From Pseudomonas pudica (GTDB lineage Bacteria; Pseudomonadota; Gammaproteobacteria; Pseudomonadales; Pseudomonadaceae), in the NCBI RefSeq assembly GCF_015680405.1, contig NZ_JADLJS010000003.1:1-64000 (forward strand): 64,000 nt of DNA, in the 5' to 3' direction. The notes beneath the pieces were generated by a model. It was not told where the DNA came from. It made no database searches and saw nothing but the letters and a program-made list of their open reading frames with translations. Both the position numbers and the translations under genes were made by a program. Below, in pieces: positions 51,916-61,235 of this stretch (the stretch's first letter is position 1; each line of letters opens with the position of its first letter).

Positions 51916-54900
51916 CTTGAACAGCCCTCTGATCTAGAGCCTGCAGCTTACTCTTATGCGGGCGCGCAAGAACTTTCTGTACCTGGTTTGAGATGCACTC
52001 CGCGCATGGTTCTTCAGCGTCTACATCGAGCAGCATAAGTTTACCTGTGAAGAGTTCGTCGATTCTATCCCATGACCCCAGTCGTTGAACCAAAAGATTG
52101 GTCAACTCATTAGCGACCACGAGCTTCTGCTCATCAGTAAGCCTGAACATGCTTGCAGGCAACCCATTATTTTCAGCCATCCGATCAATTACCTGAGAGA
52201 TCAATGGAATGGCACGAGAGGGATTGGAAAATTTATAAATTGTCGCATTCTGACAGATCTCAGCAAGTAAATGATATGACGACTCAGACTCCTGAAATGC
52301 AAGTCCAATTTCACGCACTTCACCAGAAGCAATCAATCTGACATTTCCACCACCGTTTTCTTCTCCATGCTTAATGAGTTTAAGACAGCCTTGAACATGA
52401 GCATTGAGAGCAGCGTAGTCACGCAATAAAACTTCAAGTTTCCCAGCACTCAACTCCTGATTTGCCACAGCTTGCTTGCGCTCCAACTCACGCATAAACT
52501 GACCGCCATCGCGACAAGCATCGTAAAACTCCTGCTCCAGTTTATTCAACTCATCAGTATAACGAACATAGCGAGCGCTCTCGGCATTAATCTCAAGCGA
52601 GATCTCATTTGCTAGTGCAACCAACCCACCAAGAAACGGAACCCCCGTAATAAAAAATCTACAGCGAATGCAATTTTTTTGACCTAAGTATCCTGCCTCC
52701 ACAGGGCTGTAGTATTCTTCTTTCTGCCGCTCGACAACTACTTCTCCACCGATATGACACCCAGCAGCAGACATCGGGCAGATCCCGCAATCAAACACAA
52801 CGCATGCCGTCTTAGGGACGCCAAATTCAAGAAGAGCACGATTCCCGTCAGTTGCAATCAACTGTCCTTTGACAGCAGAGAGCCCATTTAGCCTGATCGA
52901 GTTTAGTGTGCGTTCCGCCGAACGCTGCGCAGCTTGCTTCTCGACCTCACCCATAGGACGTCGGATCTGATCACCCTTCAATTTAGTGTAATATATGGTC
53001 ATCACTAACGAGGCATGACCAACGAGCTTCGATATAAGATGAAGCGGCGCGTCCCCATCGGCAATATAGGCTGTAATTAAGCTCACGCGCAGACTGTGCG
53101 GTGTATACTTACTGGTATAGCGGCGCCTACCACCTTCAAACGTAGCAAGATCCTCGGAATCCCGCTGAACTTTATAAAGAATCATAGGCAGCGTTAATGG
53201 AAAACATTTCTTAATATCCAACGGCTGACCAGACCCGTTAACACGAAATAAGAAGCATTGACTCTCGCGAGCCTCTAAAATCTTCTCATTGGTTTCAGCT
53301 GGAAGCTTGATATCAGTCCAGGCTGTTGGTTTAGAAATAGGATTATATTTGCGCTGCCAGTCTCGCAAGAGTATCAACCAATATGCCAAGTCATCAGGTA
53401 TCCAGTCAACCTCATAACCGCCAACCTTCCTTCCCGTCTTATTGGTTGTTACATAGCACTTTAAGGCGCCGTGTTCTCCGTGCTGCAGTACACCTTGAGG
53501 ACGGCGAGTCCGCCGCCTCTTAGATACTAGTTTGCTCTGATTTTTTTCCCAGAGAATAGCGCCATTGGCACCGAGAACCGCGATCTCTTGATCTGCTTCG
53601 CCACTGTCGAGCCATAGTATTTGTTGACCACGCAACGGAAAACGTAACAGCGTGTAGAGTGCAACAAAACGCACCGGAGACCAGACTTGGCACTGCTGCA
53701 CATAGCCAGAAGACCCATCATCATTCCGATAAAATTTAGAAATCTCGCGCCAAACGCAATTTTCATCATTCTCGTCGACTACATTTCTATCGACATCAAG
53801 CCAGTCAGAGCTTGAGTCAAAGTCACCTTGCAAATGAGCCAAAGATTTTAAAGTAGGCCTTACCAATAAAGAGGCTTCGCAATTTGGCACCAGATAGTTC
53901 CGAGCTCTCAAAATATACTCATAGCCCAGTACCGGCTTGACTGACTGCGAAGGGCGCAGACGCTCTAGCCCATCAAAGTATTCTGCCATGCCTATTAAAA
54001 GAGGGTTGCGAAACTCTGGAAGCACAACCCGCTCATCTCCCTCCTCGTCAGTACAATATTCGTGCAGCAACCACTCAAAAAATGTTACTAGGGCACCGTT
54101 ATATGACTGTTTCGCTGTAGGTGCTAGTTCCTCAATCAAAGAACTATACAAGGGCACGTCAAAGGAATTGCTTCTGTGCAGCACATACAAACTTTCATCA
54201 GGCAAGCCTAGCGGCTTAACATACCCATTTAAAAAGAATCTTAATGCTGTCCGCTTGATGGGTATTGAGGTTTGTGTCTTGATCCACCGCTCCGCATCTG
54301 CCAAGATATTCGGATAGTCCAAGCTAAAATCTTCAGCTTTTCTAGTGCCAATAAATTCATACCAATCCACCCATCCAATACCCAAGTATACCCTCTCCGG
54401 AGCAGACGGAAGCCTTTTGTCTTCGCGATAGCGAGCACAGTAATCATTGTTTGATCTAATATTAAGCTCTCGACATACGCGCCTAGCCTCATTATATGAA
54501 TACCACGGAAAACGCCTCTTCCCTAGATAGTGATACCAATCTATCCAGCCTCGACCTGCATATAACTGATGAGGAGAGCGCGGCAGCCCAGGATCCTTTT
54601 TATAAAAAAGAGCGTATTCTGCAGACTTGGTTATCTTCAAGCGGCGGCATGCCGCCTGCGCTTCCTCGTAAGTATAGGTCGGCCCCTTTCTCTTATCAAG
54701 AAAGCTATACCAATCCACCCACCCTTCGTTCCTATACACAACCCGAGGAACTGAAGGGAGCAATGGATCCTCCCGATAGCGACTAACATATTCCTTTATT
54801 GATTTAATTTTAAGCTTTGAACAGGCCGCTTTGGCTTCTTCGTAGGTATACCTCTTGACCCCGAGAAAAACATGCCAGCTACCTGGCCAACCTTTTATTG

Positions 54901-55222
54901 CATAGGCACTAGAAGGATCACCCGGCAATCTGGGATCCTCTCCGCGGCGCCGCATGTAATCTCGACGATTTTTTAAGCCCATTTTTAATACGGCAGCATG
55001 AGCTTCTTGATACGTGGGATATAGTGGAATAGGCTTTCTTTTGCCTACAAACACAAACCAGTTAATCCATCCCTTGTGCTGATAAAATATAGCTGGCGTA
55101 GACGGCAGCATGGAATCTTCGTGATAACGAATGCGATATTGTTTTTGGTTTTTTATCCCTAGCCTAATAACTGCAGCTTCTGCTTCCAGGTACGAGTATG
55201 TATTAGTGCGACGAACCGTCAT
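51908..55222 (-). CDS. gmtZ: Gamma-Mobile-Trio integrase GmtZ (VPA1269 family), tyrosine recombinase with N-terminal repeats
   Basis: 1104 residues. The first ~290 hold five tandem ~57-residue units of the phage-integrase repeat type, each with a YxEA..AC.KL.IK..., a DP.LP..P and a GW.DW..FLG.. block. A tyrosine-recombinase domain follows: Arg in FPLRGQQILWLD, HSLR at 709-712, GHAS, and a Tyr at 744 or 745 (IYYTK). Next comes a Cys cluster (DCGICP...CHIGGE...NCIRCR) likely to bind zinc, then a long helical tail. The start overlaps the gmtY stop by 4 bases. Confidence 0.85.
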   Translation of the reverse strand: MTVRRTNTYSYLEAEAAVIRLGIKNQKQYRIRYHEDSMLPSTPAIFYQHKGWINWFVFVGKRKPIPLYPTYQEAHAAVLKMGLKNRRDYMRRRGEDPRLPGDPSSAYAIKGWPGSWHVFLGVKRYTYEEAKAACSKLKIKSIKEYVSRYREDPLLPSVPRVVYRNEGWVDWYSFLDKRKGPTYTYEEAQAACRRLKITKSAEYALFYKKDPGLPRSPHQLYAGRGWIDWYHYLGKRRFPWYSYNEARRVCRELNIRSNNDYCARYREDKRLPSAPERVYLGIGWVDWYEFIGTRKAEDFSLDYPNILADAERWIKTQTSIPIKRTALRFFLNGYVKPLGLPDESLYVLHRSNSFDVPLYSSLIEELAPTAKQSYNGALVTFFEWLLHEYCTDEEGDERVVLPEFRNPLLIGMAEYFDGLERLRPSQSVKPVLGYEYILRARNYLVPNCEASLLVRPTLKSLAHLQGDFDSSSDWLDVDRNVVDENDENCVWREISKFYRNDDGSSGYVQQCQVWSPVRFVALYTLLRFPLRGQQILWLDSGEADQEIAVLGANGAILWEKNQSKLVSKRRRTRRPQGVLQHGEHGALKCYVTTNKTGRKVGGYEVDWIPDDLAYWLILLRDWQRKYNPISKPTAWTDIKLPAETNEKILEARESQCFLFRVNGSGQPLDIKKCFPLTLPMILYKVQRDSEDLATFEGGRRRYTSKYTPHSLRVSLITAYIADGDAPLHLISKLVGHASLVMTIYYTKLKGDQIRRPMGEVEKQAAQRSAERTLNSIRLNGLSAVKGQLIATDGNRALLEFGVPKTACVVFDCGICPMSAAGCHIGGEVVVERQKEEYYSPVEAGYLGQKNCIRCRFFITGVPFLGGLVALANEISLEINAESARYVRYTDELNKLEQEFYDACRDGGQFMRELERKQAVANQELSAGKLEVLLRDYAALNAHVQGCLKLIKHGEENGGGNVRLIASGEVREIGLAFQESESSYHLLAEICQNATIYKFSNPSRAIPLISQVIDRMAENNGLPASMFRLTDEQKLVVANELTNLLVQRLGSWDRIDELFTGKLMLLDVDAEEPCAECISNQVQKVLARPHKSKLQALDQRAVQGA

Positions 55223-56607
55223 GACTCATCTCGACTAGTTAAGTATTGAAATATAGTGGAAAAATGCTTTTCGGAAAGTTTAGACTCCAAATCAACCATT
55301 GATTTTCGGAAGTCTGAAGATGTTGGCTGCGTGTAAACATCACTCGACGAAATTGACGCATGATGCATAGCCGTTTTAATTGTTATCTTCGTGGCGCCTG
55401 CAGCAGCGAACCGCTGACCATATGCGTGCCGATGGCCATGAGGAGTCGTGCCCAACATCTTACCGGAAATCAGGCCTATCCTTTCTATAGCAAGTTTGTG
55501 TGCTTTTCGAAACATACGATGGGTGTAGGGCTGTCCATTTTTGTTCGTAAACGCATATGGATGTTCCACACCAGGTCGAGGCTTTACCCTTTGCATTAAG
55601 TGGTAATCCTGCCAGAGGCGGACAAAATGTTCTCCAGCCACAGTCGGAAAGAAGGTAACCTCGAAGCACTTGCGGTGGGGATCGGTGATGAGGGGGTTTT
55701 TCCAACCTAGATAAAGTGGGTTTATTGCTTTCACAAGCCTGTTGCGAGGTTCCAGACCGTAACGGCGCTGCAAGTATGCCGCCCGAGAGGTTTTCATATC
55801 AGGTGCGAGCCCGGCTTCTGGGTGATAAATCCGTACAATAACCTCTCCACTCTCAACGGTTACATCATCGTTCCACAGAGAGAGAGCCTCGGATAAGCGT
55901 AAGCTCCCATAGTGCATCAAAATGGTAATCAGCACGTTACGAAGATCAATTTGGCCGCGCCCATCTCTTCGGCTCCGCCGAAAACCATTAATCAGCAATT
56001 CATCTCGCTTTTCCTCCGGAAACGCTTTGGCTGGAGCTTTATTTTCAGTAGGTAGATACTCGGAACGAACCTCCCTCGACTTATTAGACTCACCTCTATC
56101 TATAAATAGATGTGCGAGAAATGCCTTGTCTTTGTGTTGCGACTGGGCCGCCCAGTTCAGCCGTTGTTCATGACGAGTCGCCTCGCGCCAGGGATTGAGT
56201 TTTAGATTAGCGTCGTCATTAACTTTAGATAACCATTCTGTGAATTGGGTAATATGCCAAATTATCCATCGAGCATCATTTTGCCGGGGCTCCCAGTAAA
56301 GTCCGGAAGCGTCGCGGTGATCTTGGATCGTCCCTGTATAGAGAGCATTAGCAAATTCCGTGAAAAGATCTTTCGGCCTTTTATAGGCCCCATGATTGAC
56401 GGCGACATAATCAAGAAGCAACTGAACTGCAAAAACACAACTATCTTTCCACGTATGGCTTTTACGTTGCCTAAGGTAAAGATAACGAACCAATTGATGC
56501 AGCACTCCTTGGTCAGTAACAATGATCGGGAGCACCACTCTTCGCCTCGTAGAGTCACCGACAACGGGTCTATATTCACGATGCGAGTATTCAAAAAATA
56601 TCGCCAT
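55219..56607 (-). CDS. gmtY: Gamma-Mobile-Trio recombinase GmtY (tyrosine recombinase)
   Basis: 462 residues from ATG 56607, which has GGAGG 9 bases upstream; the frame is open to 56685. The catalytic domain lies in the C-terminal half: Arg in MHYGSLRLSEALSLW, HGHR at 390-393, MHHAS, and nucleophile Tyr425 in SSDVYTQPT. First gene of the trio operon. Together with GmtZ it should cut and join the island ends. Confidence 0.87.
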   Translation of the reverse strand: MAIFFEYSHREYRPVVGDSTRRRVVLPIIVTDQGVLHQLVRYLYLRQRKSHTWKDSCVFAVQLLLDYVAVNHGAYKRPKDLFTEFANALYTGTIQDHRDASGLYWEPRQNDARWIIWHITQFTEWLSKVNDDANLKLNPWREATRHEQRLNWAAQSQHKDKAFLAHLFIDRGESNKSREVRSEYLPTENKAPAKAFPEEKRDELLINGFRRSRRDGRGQIDLRNVLITILMHYGSLRLSEALSLWNDDVTVESGEVIVRIYHPEAGLAPDMKTSRAAYLQRRYGLEPRNRLVKAINPLYLGWKNPLITDPHRKCFEVTFFPTVAGEHFVRLWQDYHLMQRVKPRPGVEHPYAFTNKNGQPYTHRMFRKAHKLAIERIGLISGKMLGTTPHGHRHAYGQRFAAAGATKITIKTAMHHASISSSDVYTQPTSSDFRKSMVDLESKLSEKHFSTIFQYLTSRDES

Positions 56608-57673
56608 GAGAGTCGCCCTCCGCATTTCTATGCTCGAAGACCTAGTCCCTCGTACAGAACTGACCACCAACAAATAGAGCAACATACAGAGAGCCCAGCA
56701 CTACGAACATCGTGCAGATACAAATGAGCTATGCCGCCCAGCTTATTCAAGATACCAACCAAGATCGACATCCAATATTCTAGCTAAGCAACAGACGGCA
56801 CAGAGCCAGCACTTAACGACACTATTAAAAGGCCAAGCGCCACAGGTGACCATCCACTCTAGAAAACGAAATTACACCATCTGTATCTCGCTAATCGTAG
56901 CGGAGAGACTTCAACTAATCCACCGCATCAGCCACCATTAAACCCTCACGATCCTCGCCAAGTTCTCAATATATATAATAAGATCACCCTACATGTCAGC
57001 TGTACTGCCCACGCATCAATGAGTTACATCTAATCGGTTACCCAACTGTACTGGTCACAAAGCCACGTTCATTCGACGAATGGCTCAGGATGATCCAGAC
57101 ACGCAAGCACCTGAGCGACAAGCCGCGAAGTCCGTCGTGCCAGAAGCGTGTATAGAGACTGCACCGATTTTTGGAGCGAACCTGTTCGTAGGCCCAATTC
57201 CTGGAGCCCGCACACCTAGGCCTCACCGGCTACCGAGGCGACATCCACGCCTCATGCTTTCGTCATCCGTCACAAGTGCCCTGACGCCTGTGAAGCGACA
57301 CTCGCGCTGGGAACACGCCTTCTGCTTTCAGTCATAAACGCTCTACTTCGTATGCTGGGTGCTCGGTTGCCTGCGCCTGGGTGCGCCGATCGCCTGGGTC
57401 ATCAGAGGGTTGCAGGGTTCTATCTGGCAAAGGCCTCCGTACTCATTTTCACGCTCCTTGAACAGCGTGCTCTGCTTGGCTTTGATGTGGCACTGCAGCC
57501 TTTTTGCAAGCACGAGAGGTTATAGAGCGCGCCGAACCATGCCGAAGAGAGCCAGGGAAATGGTCTTCCGTAGCCGTCCTTGAAGGAGATTCGAGCGGAG
57601 CAATGCTCATAATTTCTTCGCACCCATGCTTTGGGTAACCTTTTTGCATAGCTGATCTGACAGGTGACCCAGG
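56608..57673. other. 1.07-kb gap between gmtY and the cargo
   Basis: No open frame here has a convincing start, ribosome site or recognisable sequence; short frames on both strands (for example 57038-57226 minus and 57080-57337 plus) overlap each other. It must contain the gmt operon promoter (leftward) and the promoter of the first ParA-like gene (rightward). A GGTTACC, complement of the GGTAACC core in the ParA leaders, is at 57036-57042. Confidence 0.6.
57634..57643 (+). promoter_or_regulatory. GGTAACCTTT leader motif, copy 1
   Basis: The decamer, with palindromic core GGTAACC, is 30 bases upstream of the first ParA-like ATG. The same decamer sits 33 bases upstream of the paralogue at 61236. 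Confidence 0.55.
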
Positions 57674-58798
57674 ATGAACAACAAAGAGCGCAAGCAGCTT
57701 AGAAATGCACGCCTTGAAGCAAATATCAGCGTGACGGTTGCCGCGAAGCTGGCTCAGGTAGAGCCCCGCACATGGCGGGCGTGGGAGACGGGGGAAGACA
57801 ATGAGACCGCCCGATCGCCTTCACCCGCTGCACTGTGGTGTTTTTTTGCGCGCTCAGGGCTGAAGATGCCAAGCTTCGATTCAGAAGGAAAACTGCCACC
57901 GCGTGGCGAGGCCTTCTCGATCTCAACACTGAAGGGTGGCGTCGGTAAAACGCCGATTACGTTAAATGTTGCAGCTTGCCTCGCCGAGCAAAATTTTAGG
58001 GTGGCGATCGTCACCAACGATGCTTTCTACCAACGCGCTCTGGATGACGGCATGAAGCCGTCACCTGGTAGCTTGGTCAGTCAGGTTCACTACTACGAAA
58101 CAGACGATCTCATCTGTTTCCCAGGGGAGGTCAGGCAACAGCGTAAGGCCATGCGCGAGCTCCTAGCCAGTTTACCTCCCCACGAAGCGGAGATTAATGC
58201 GCACTCGCTGCAGAGAGAGAGAAAGGCTCTGGAGCGAAAAGAGCGTGCGACCGAGACGCTGGAGGAACTGATTGCCCGTTACGACTACGTGCTGTTCGAC
58301 CTCAACTACGCGTCAGAGATAGTTCGTCGGCACGCCAGCCTCGTTGCCGTGATCATCGACACCTACTGTTGGATGTCTGTGCGTGCCGCTGAAAAATATG
58401 TCGCTGCGCTCCGGGAAATCAAGTGTCGAGAAGCTATGCCAAGTCTCTTTGGCTTGTTAACCAACTGCGACGTCGGTGGCGTGAGTCATGAGCTGGAAGA
58501 GTTCATCGGTGACTACGTTGAGATCAACGAGGAAGAACGTCAGAGGTTGGTCGATGCAAGGCACCGCTTTTGCGAGCACCGAGAACGCGTACTTGAAATG
58601 ATCGATGCGCTAGATTTCCCACAGCTCAGTACAGAGCTGTCCGGTGCGCATCGCATCGCCAACGAAAGGAATGAACTCGCGCATGAGAGCCCGCTGCACT
58701 TCTGCTATTTCGACTCGATCATGGACTATGCACCTAAGTCCCATGCTGCCAGAGAGATACGGCGGCTGACCAACGAGCTCATTCACTGGCGCCTTTGA
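57674..58798 (+). CDS. HTH-ParA-like ATPase, copy 1
   Basis: 374 residues. Residues ~5-60 look like an XRE-type HTH (QLRNARLEANISVTVAAKLA; EPRTWRAWETGEDNETARSP). A deviant Walker A, KGGVGKTP, is at 87-94, and a hydrophobic strand ending in Asp (YDYVLFDLN, 203-211) takes the Walker B place. The DTPP pattern of plasmid ParA is absent. A conserved C-terminal tail (YFDSIMDYAPKSHAAREIRR, then LTNELIHWRL) is shared with copy 2. There is no parB or parS nearby, so this is not ordinary partition. Function unknown; possible regulator or ATPase of a defence module. Confidence 0.8.
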   Translation: MNNKERKQLRNARLEANISVTVAAKLAQVEPRTWRAWETGEDNETARSPSPAALWCFFARSGLKMPSFDSEGKLPPRGEAFSISTLKGGVGKTPITLNVAACLAEQNFRVAIVTNDAFYQRALDDGMKPSPGSLVSQVHYYETDDLICFPGEVRQQRKAMRELLASLPPHEAEINAHSLQRERKALERKERATETLEELIARYDYVLFDLNYASEIVRRHASLVAVIIDTYCWMSVRAAEKYVAALREIKCREAMPSLFGLLTNCDVGGVSHELEEFIGDYVEINEEERQRLVDARHRFCEHRERVLEMIDALDFPQLSTELSGAHRIANERNELAHESPLHFCYFDSIMDYAPKSHAAREIRRLTNELIHWRL

Positions 58799-58893
58799 AA
58801 AGAATGCGGCATAGACAAATTTGAGGTTTAGACGCGAGTCCTTCCAATTCAGCTTCACGCGGCTCCTCAGCGCCAAGGTCTCTGCCCTACTTA

Positions 58894-59079
58894 TCAATCG
58901 AGCGAGCGCATCTCACCGATTGCCCGAGCGATGCAGTAAGGGATCACGGCGCAGGCGAGCCCAATGGCTGCAGAAGCGGCTTCTTGCGGAGCCCCATTTG
59001 CAGCATGGATACCCACAATCGCAAACAGCCCACCGAAGAGCGACATGATGATGGTGACAACCCAGAAAAACTTAGCCAC
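58894..59079 (-). CDS. 61-residue membrane protein downstream of the DUF4041 nuclease
   Basis: Starts with GTG at 59079, with AGGAG 8 bases upstream. Two hydrophobic segments are evident (FFWVVTIIMSLFGGLFAIVG and ASAAIGLACAVIPYCIARAI) joined by a short loop, with a charged end (GEMRSLD). It follows the nuclease gene by 85 bases on the same strand, so it may be cotranscribed and act with the membrane-anchored nuclease. Family unknown. Its GTG start and small size make it easy to miss. Confidence 0.68.
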   Translation of the reverse strand: MAKFFWVVTIIMSLFGGLFAIVGIHAANGAPQEAASAAIGLACAVIPYCIARAIGEMRSLD

Positions 59080-59164
59080 TTACAACTCCTGTAGATAGGG
59101 GCCAAACCAGCGGCATCGCCAGTTCGGCTTTCTTGGAAAACTGATTCACACAATCGAAGGGCGC

Positions 59165-60856
59165 TTAAGCAGAGGCCAAGGCCTCTTCTTCCGACTGCTC
59201 GATGGCTTCCTCCACCTCAAGCTGATGGCGCGTCCACTCAGCAGCGATGGCAGGGTTCTCGATGATCTGCTGCTCGATGCGCAGGGTTTCTTTGAACTCA
59301 AGGGCCTTGGCGCTCATTGTCCATTGCGTTTCAACGCCCAACTGCTCCAGCTCCGCGCGGATGGCAGGAAGGCCGATACGGAAGAACTCCTTGCGCGGGT
59401 TGACCTTGTTCACCTGCTCCCGAAGGAAGTGACGATGGAGCTGCTTCTCCAGTCCAGGGGCGTCGTCACTGAAGATCATCGCGTGAACGTCGAACTCAAA
59501 CGGCACGCTTGCATCACCCAGCTCACGCACACGATCCAGCGGTTCGAGTCGGCGGGTCATGCCGATCTTGAAGACCTCCTCGCCGAACGAACCGATGTTG
59601 GAAATAACGTAAACATGGCCCGCTCTCGTCTGTTGAGCCATGGAAATTGCGCGCTGATTCTTGTCCTCGGCGGCTTGCAGTTGCTCTTGCAGAAGCGCCA
59701 GGCGCGCTTCGAACTCGGCTCGCTCAGCAGCACTAGCTGCAGCAACTTGCTCCTGGGCTTTTTCCAACGCCTTGCGCAAGGTGGCCTCTTCTTTGGCGGC
59801 CTCCTTGATCGCTCGCTCGAACTCACGACGCGCCTTCTCTTCCTCGCGAATTTGTTCGCGGAGTTGGCGTTGTTCCTCGCGCTCCTGGTCTTTGAGCAGC
59901 TTCGCCGTTACCGCCCAACGCAGCTCTTCCAGGCGGGAGTTCATGTATTCCTCGGCGATCCGCGCATTGCGGAATGAAGCGCCATTGAGGTTGACCAAGG
60001 CCGCAGCGTCGCGAATCTCTTGCTCAAGCTTGCCGTGGTTATCGGATTTCGAACGGGAGAGGATGGAGTCGACCTTGCCATTGAAGGCATCCACCACGAA
60101 TCGCACTGCAGTGTCGCGACGGTTTGCTTCCACATAATCACATGTCGCAGCCCTACCCGCCTTGACCATGAAGCGCGTGTAGTCCCGGGCGGCCTTGAGT
60201 TTCTGGCCAGCGTCGGTAAAACCAAACTCTTCTGCGAGGTCATCCAGGAGGTTGTAGGTCGGCACGATGTACGCGTCGCCGTAGCCCTCCACCACGTTCT
60301 TCATGGCTTGGGCTGCATCAGCGAAATGCTTGGCTTTGCCCATTGCAGCCAGGGCATCCCCTGCCACCTGCTCAGCACGAGCCTGAGCATCGGCAACAAT
60401 CTTCGCGGCATCTGCAACGGCTTGCTGCAACCGGGTCTCGGCTTGGTTCACCCTGGACTGGGCCTGACTCAAGAGCTGATCACGCTCAAGTTTTGCTCTG
60501 CCCAGAATCTGAGCCCGTACCGCTTCCGCGTCTGCAATAGCTTGCTTTAGCCGGGCTTCGGCATCCTGCACTTTTGCCTGCGCCTGCTGCAGCAATTGGT
60601 TACGTTCTGAACGGGTTTCACTCAAGATCCTCGCGGCTTCAGCTTCTGCGTTCAGGACGTCTCTGAATCGCTCCAGCTCAATGAGCGTTTGATCAAGCCT
60701 CGACTTGAGCGCTGCTGATTCTTCCTCCGTCAGCTTGAGATCGCTTTGCCTGGCGGTCAGCTCCAATCTCAACTGAGCGATAAGTCTCTTTGACCTAATG
60801 CTTTGAACGAGAAATACACAAGCGGTAATGCCTGCGACTATTGCCAGAAGCTCCAT
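59165..60856 (-). CDS. membrane-anchored DUF4041 / GIY-YIG nuclease (SNIPE-like anti-phage protein)
   Basis: 563 residues. A single N-terminal transmembrane helix (MELLAIVAGITACVFLVQSI) is followed by a long Ala/Glu/Arg coiled coil (~25-180), a DUF4041 domain (~185-330), a second coiled coil rich in Arg/Glu, and a Mug113/T5orf172-type GIY-YIG nuclease: HVY 414-416, KIG 430-432, Arg435/436, Glu470, His474/476 and NPRKEFF 486-492. This architecture is that of SNIPE, described as cleaving phage DNA as it enters at the inner membrane. Catalytic residues look intact. Lies between two HTH-ParA genes, in the opposite direction. Confidence 0.85.
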   Translation of the reverse strand: MELLAIVAGITACVFLVQSIRSKRLIAQLRLELTARQSDLKLTEEESAALKSRLDQTLIELERFRDVLNAEAEAARILSETRSERNQLLQQAQAKVQDAEARLKQAIADAEAVRAQILGRAKLERDQLLSQAQSRVNQAETRLQQAVADAAKIVADAQARAEQVAGDALAAMGKAKHFADAAQAMKNVVEGYGDAYIVPTYNLLDDLAEEFGFTDAGQKLKAARDYTRFMVKAGRAATCDYVEANRRDTAVRFVVDAFNGKVDSILSRSKSDNHGKLEQEIRDAAALVNLNGASFRNARIAEEYMNSRLEELRWAVTAKLLKDQEREEQRQLREQIREEEKARREFERAIKEAAKEEATLRKALEKAQEQVAAASAAERAEFEARLALLQEQLQAAEDKNQRAISMAQQTRAGHVYVISNIGSFGEEVFKIGMTRRLEPLDRVRELGDASVPFEFDVHAMIFSDDAPGLEKQLHRHFLREQVNKVNPRKEFFRIGLPAIRAELEQLGVETQWTMSAKALEFKETLRIEQQIIENPAIAAEWTRHQLEVEEAIEQSEEEALASA

Positions 60857-61153
60857 GCGTAGCTATTCCATGTCCGTGTGAAGGTAGCGATCCTACAGCG
60901 TCACTATGGCTATACGCCATTACATTTGCGCCCAACCCATGCTGAACCATGCATCGCCGCAAAGCGAAAGCGCCCCTTTCAAAAAACATCGGCTCACATT
61001 GCACTCCCACGTACTGAATCTCAGGCGTTCAAGCCCCAAAAACTCCTGGCTTGCTTCGTAGGTCTGGTGGCCTCTCATACTTTTCAAGCGACAAACGGGG
61101 TAACTCAAGCCCTCGTGCCGCTCAATAAAGTCGACCGAGCAGTCAACATTTTG
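60857..61153. other. divergent gap upstream of the nuclease and second ParA-like gene
   Basis: No convincing gene. A plus-strand frame at 60878-61255 runs into the second ParA-like gene and through a terminator, so it is not accepted. Promoters for the leftward nuclease and rightward ParA-like gene are expected here. Confidence 0.55.
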
Positions 61154-61178
61154 ATCGGCGCAAAGCGCCGATATTTTT
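61154..61178 (+). terminator. rho-independent terminator in the leader of ParA-like copy 2
   Basis: Perfect 8-bp stem ATCGGCGC - AAA - GCGCCGAT followed by ATTTTT. It points rightward, 58 bases before the second ParA-like ATG, although no plus-strand gene ends nearby. Confidence 0.7.
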
Positions 61179-61192
61179 ACTGCGCGGCCTTA

Positions 61193-61202
61193 GGTAACCT
61201 TT
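61193..61202 (+). promoter_or_regulatory. GGTAACCTTT leader motif, copy 2
   Basis: Identical decamer to 57634-57643. It lies between the terminator and GGAGG (61222-61226), which is the ribosome site of the next gene. Confidence 0.55.
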
Positions 61203-61235
61203 CAGCGCTAACTGCACTCGTGGAGGTTATTCAGC

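Noticed and set aside
57038..57337. Overlapping short frames on both strands in the gmtY-cargo gap
   Set aside because: They occupy the same DNA on opposite strands without start signals or recognisable sequence.
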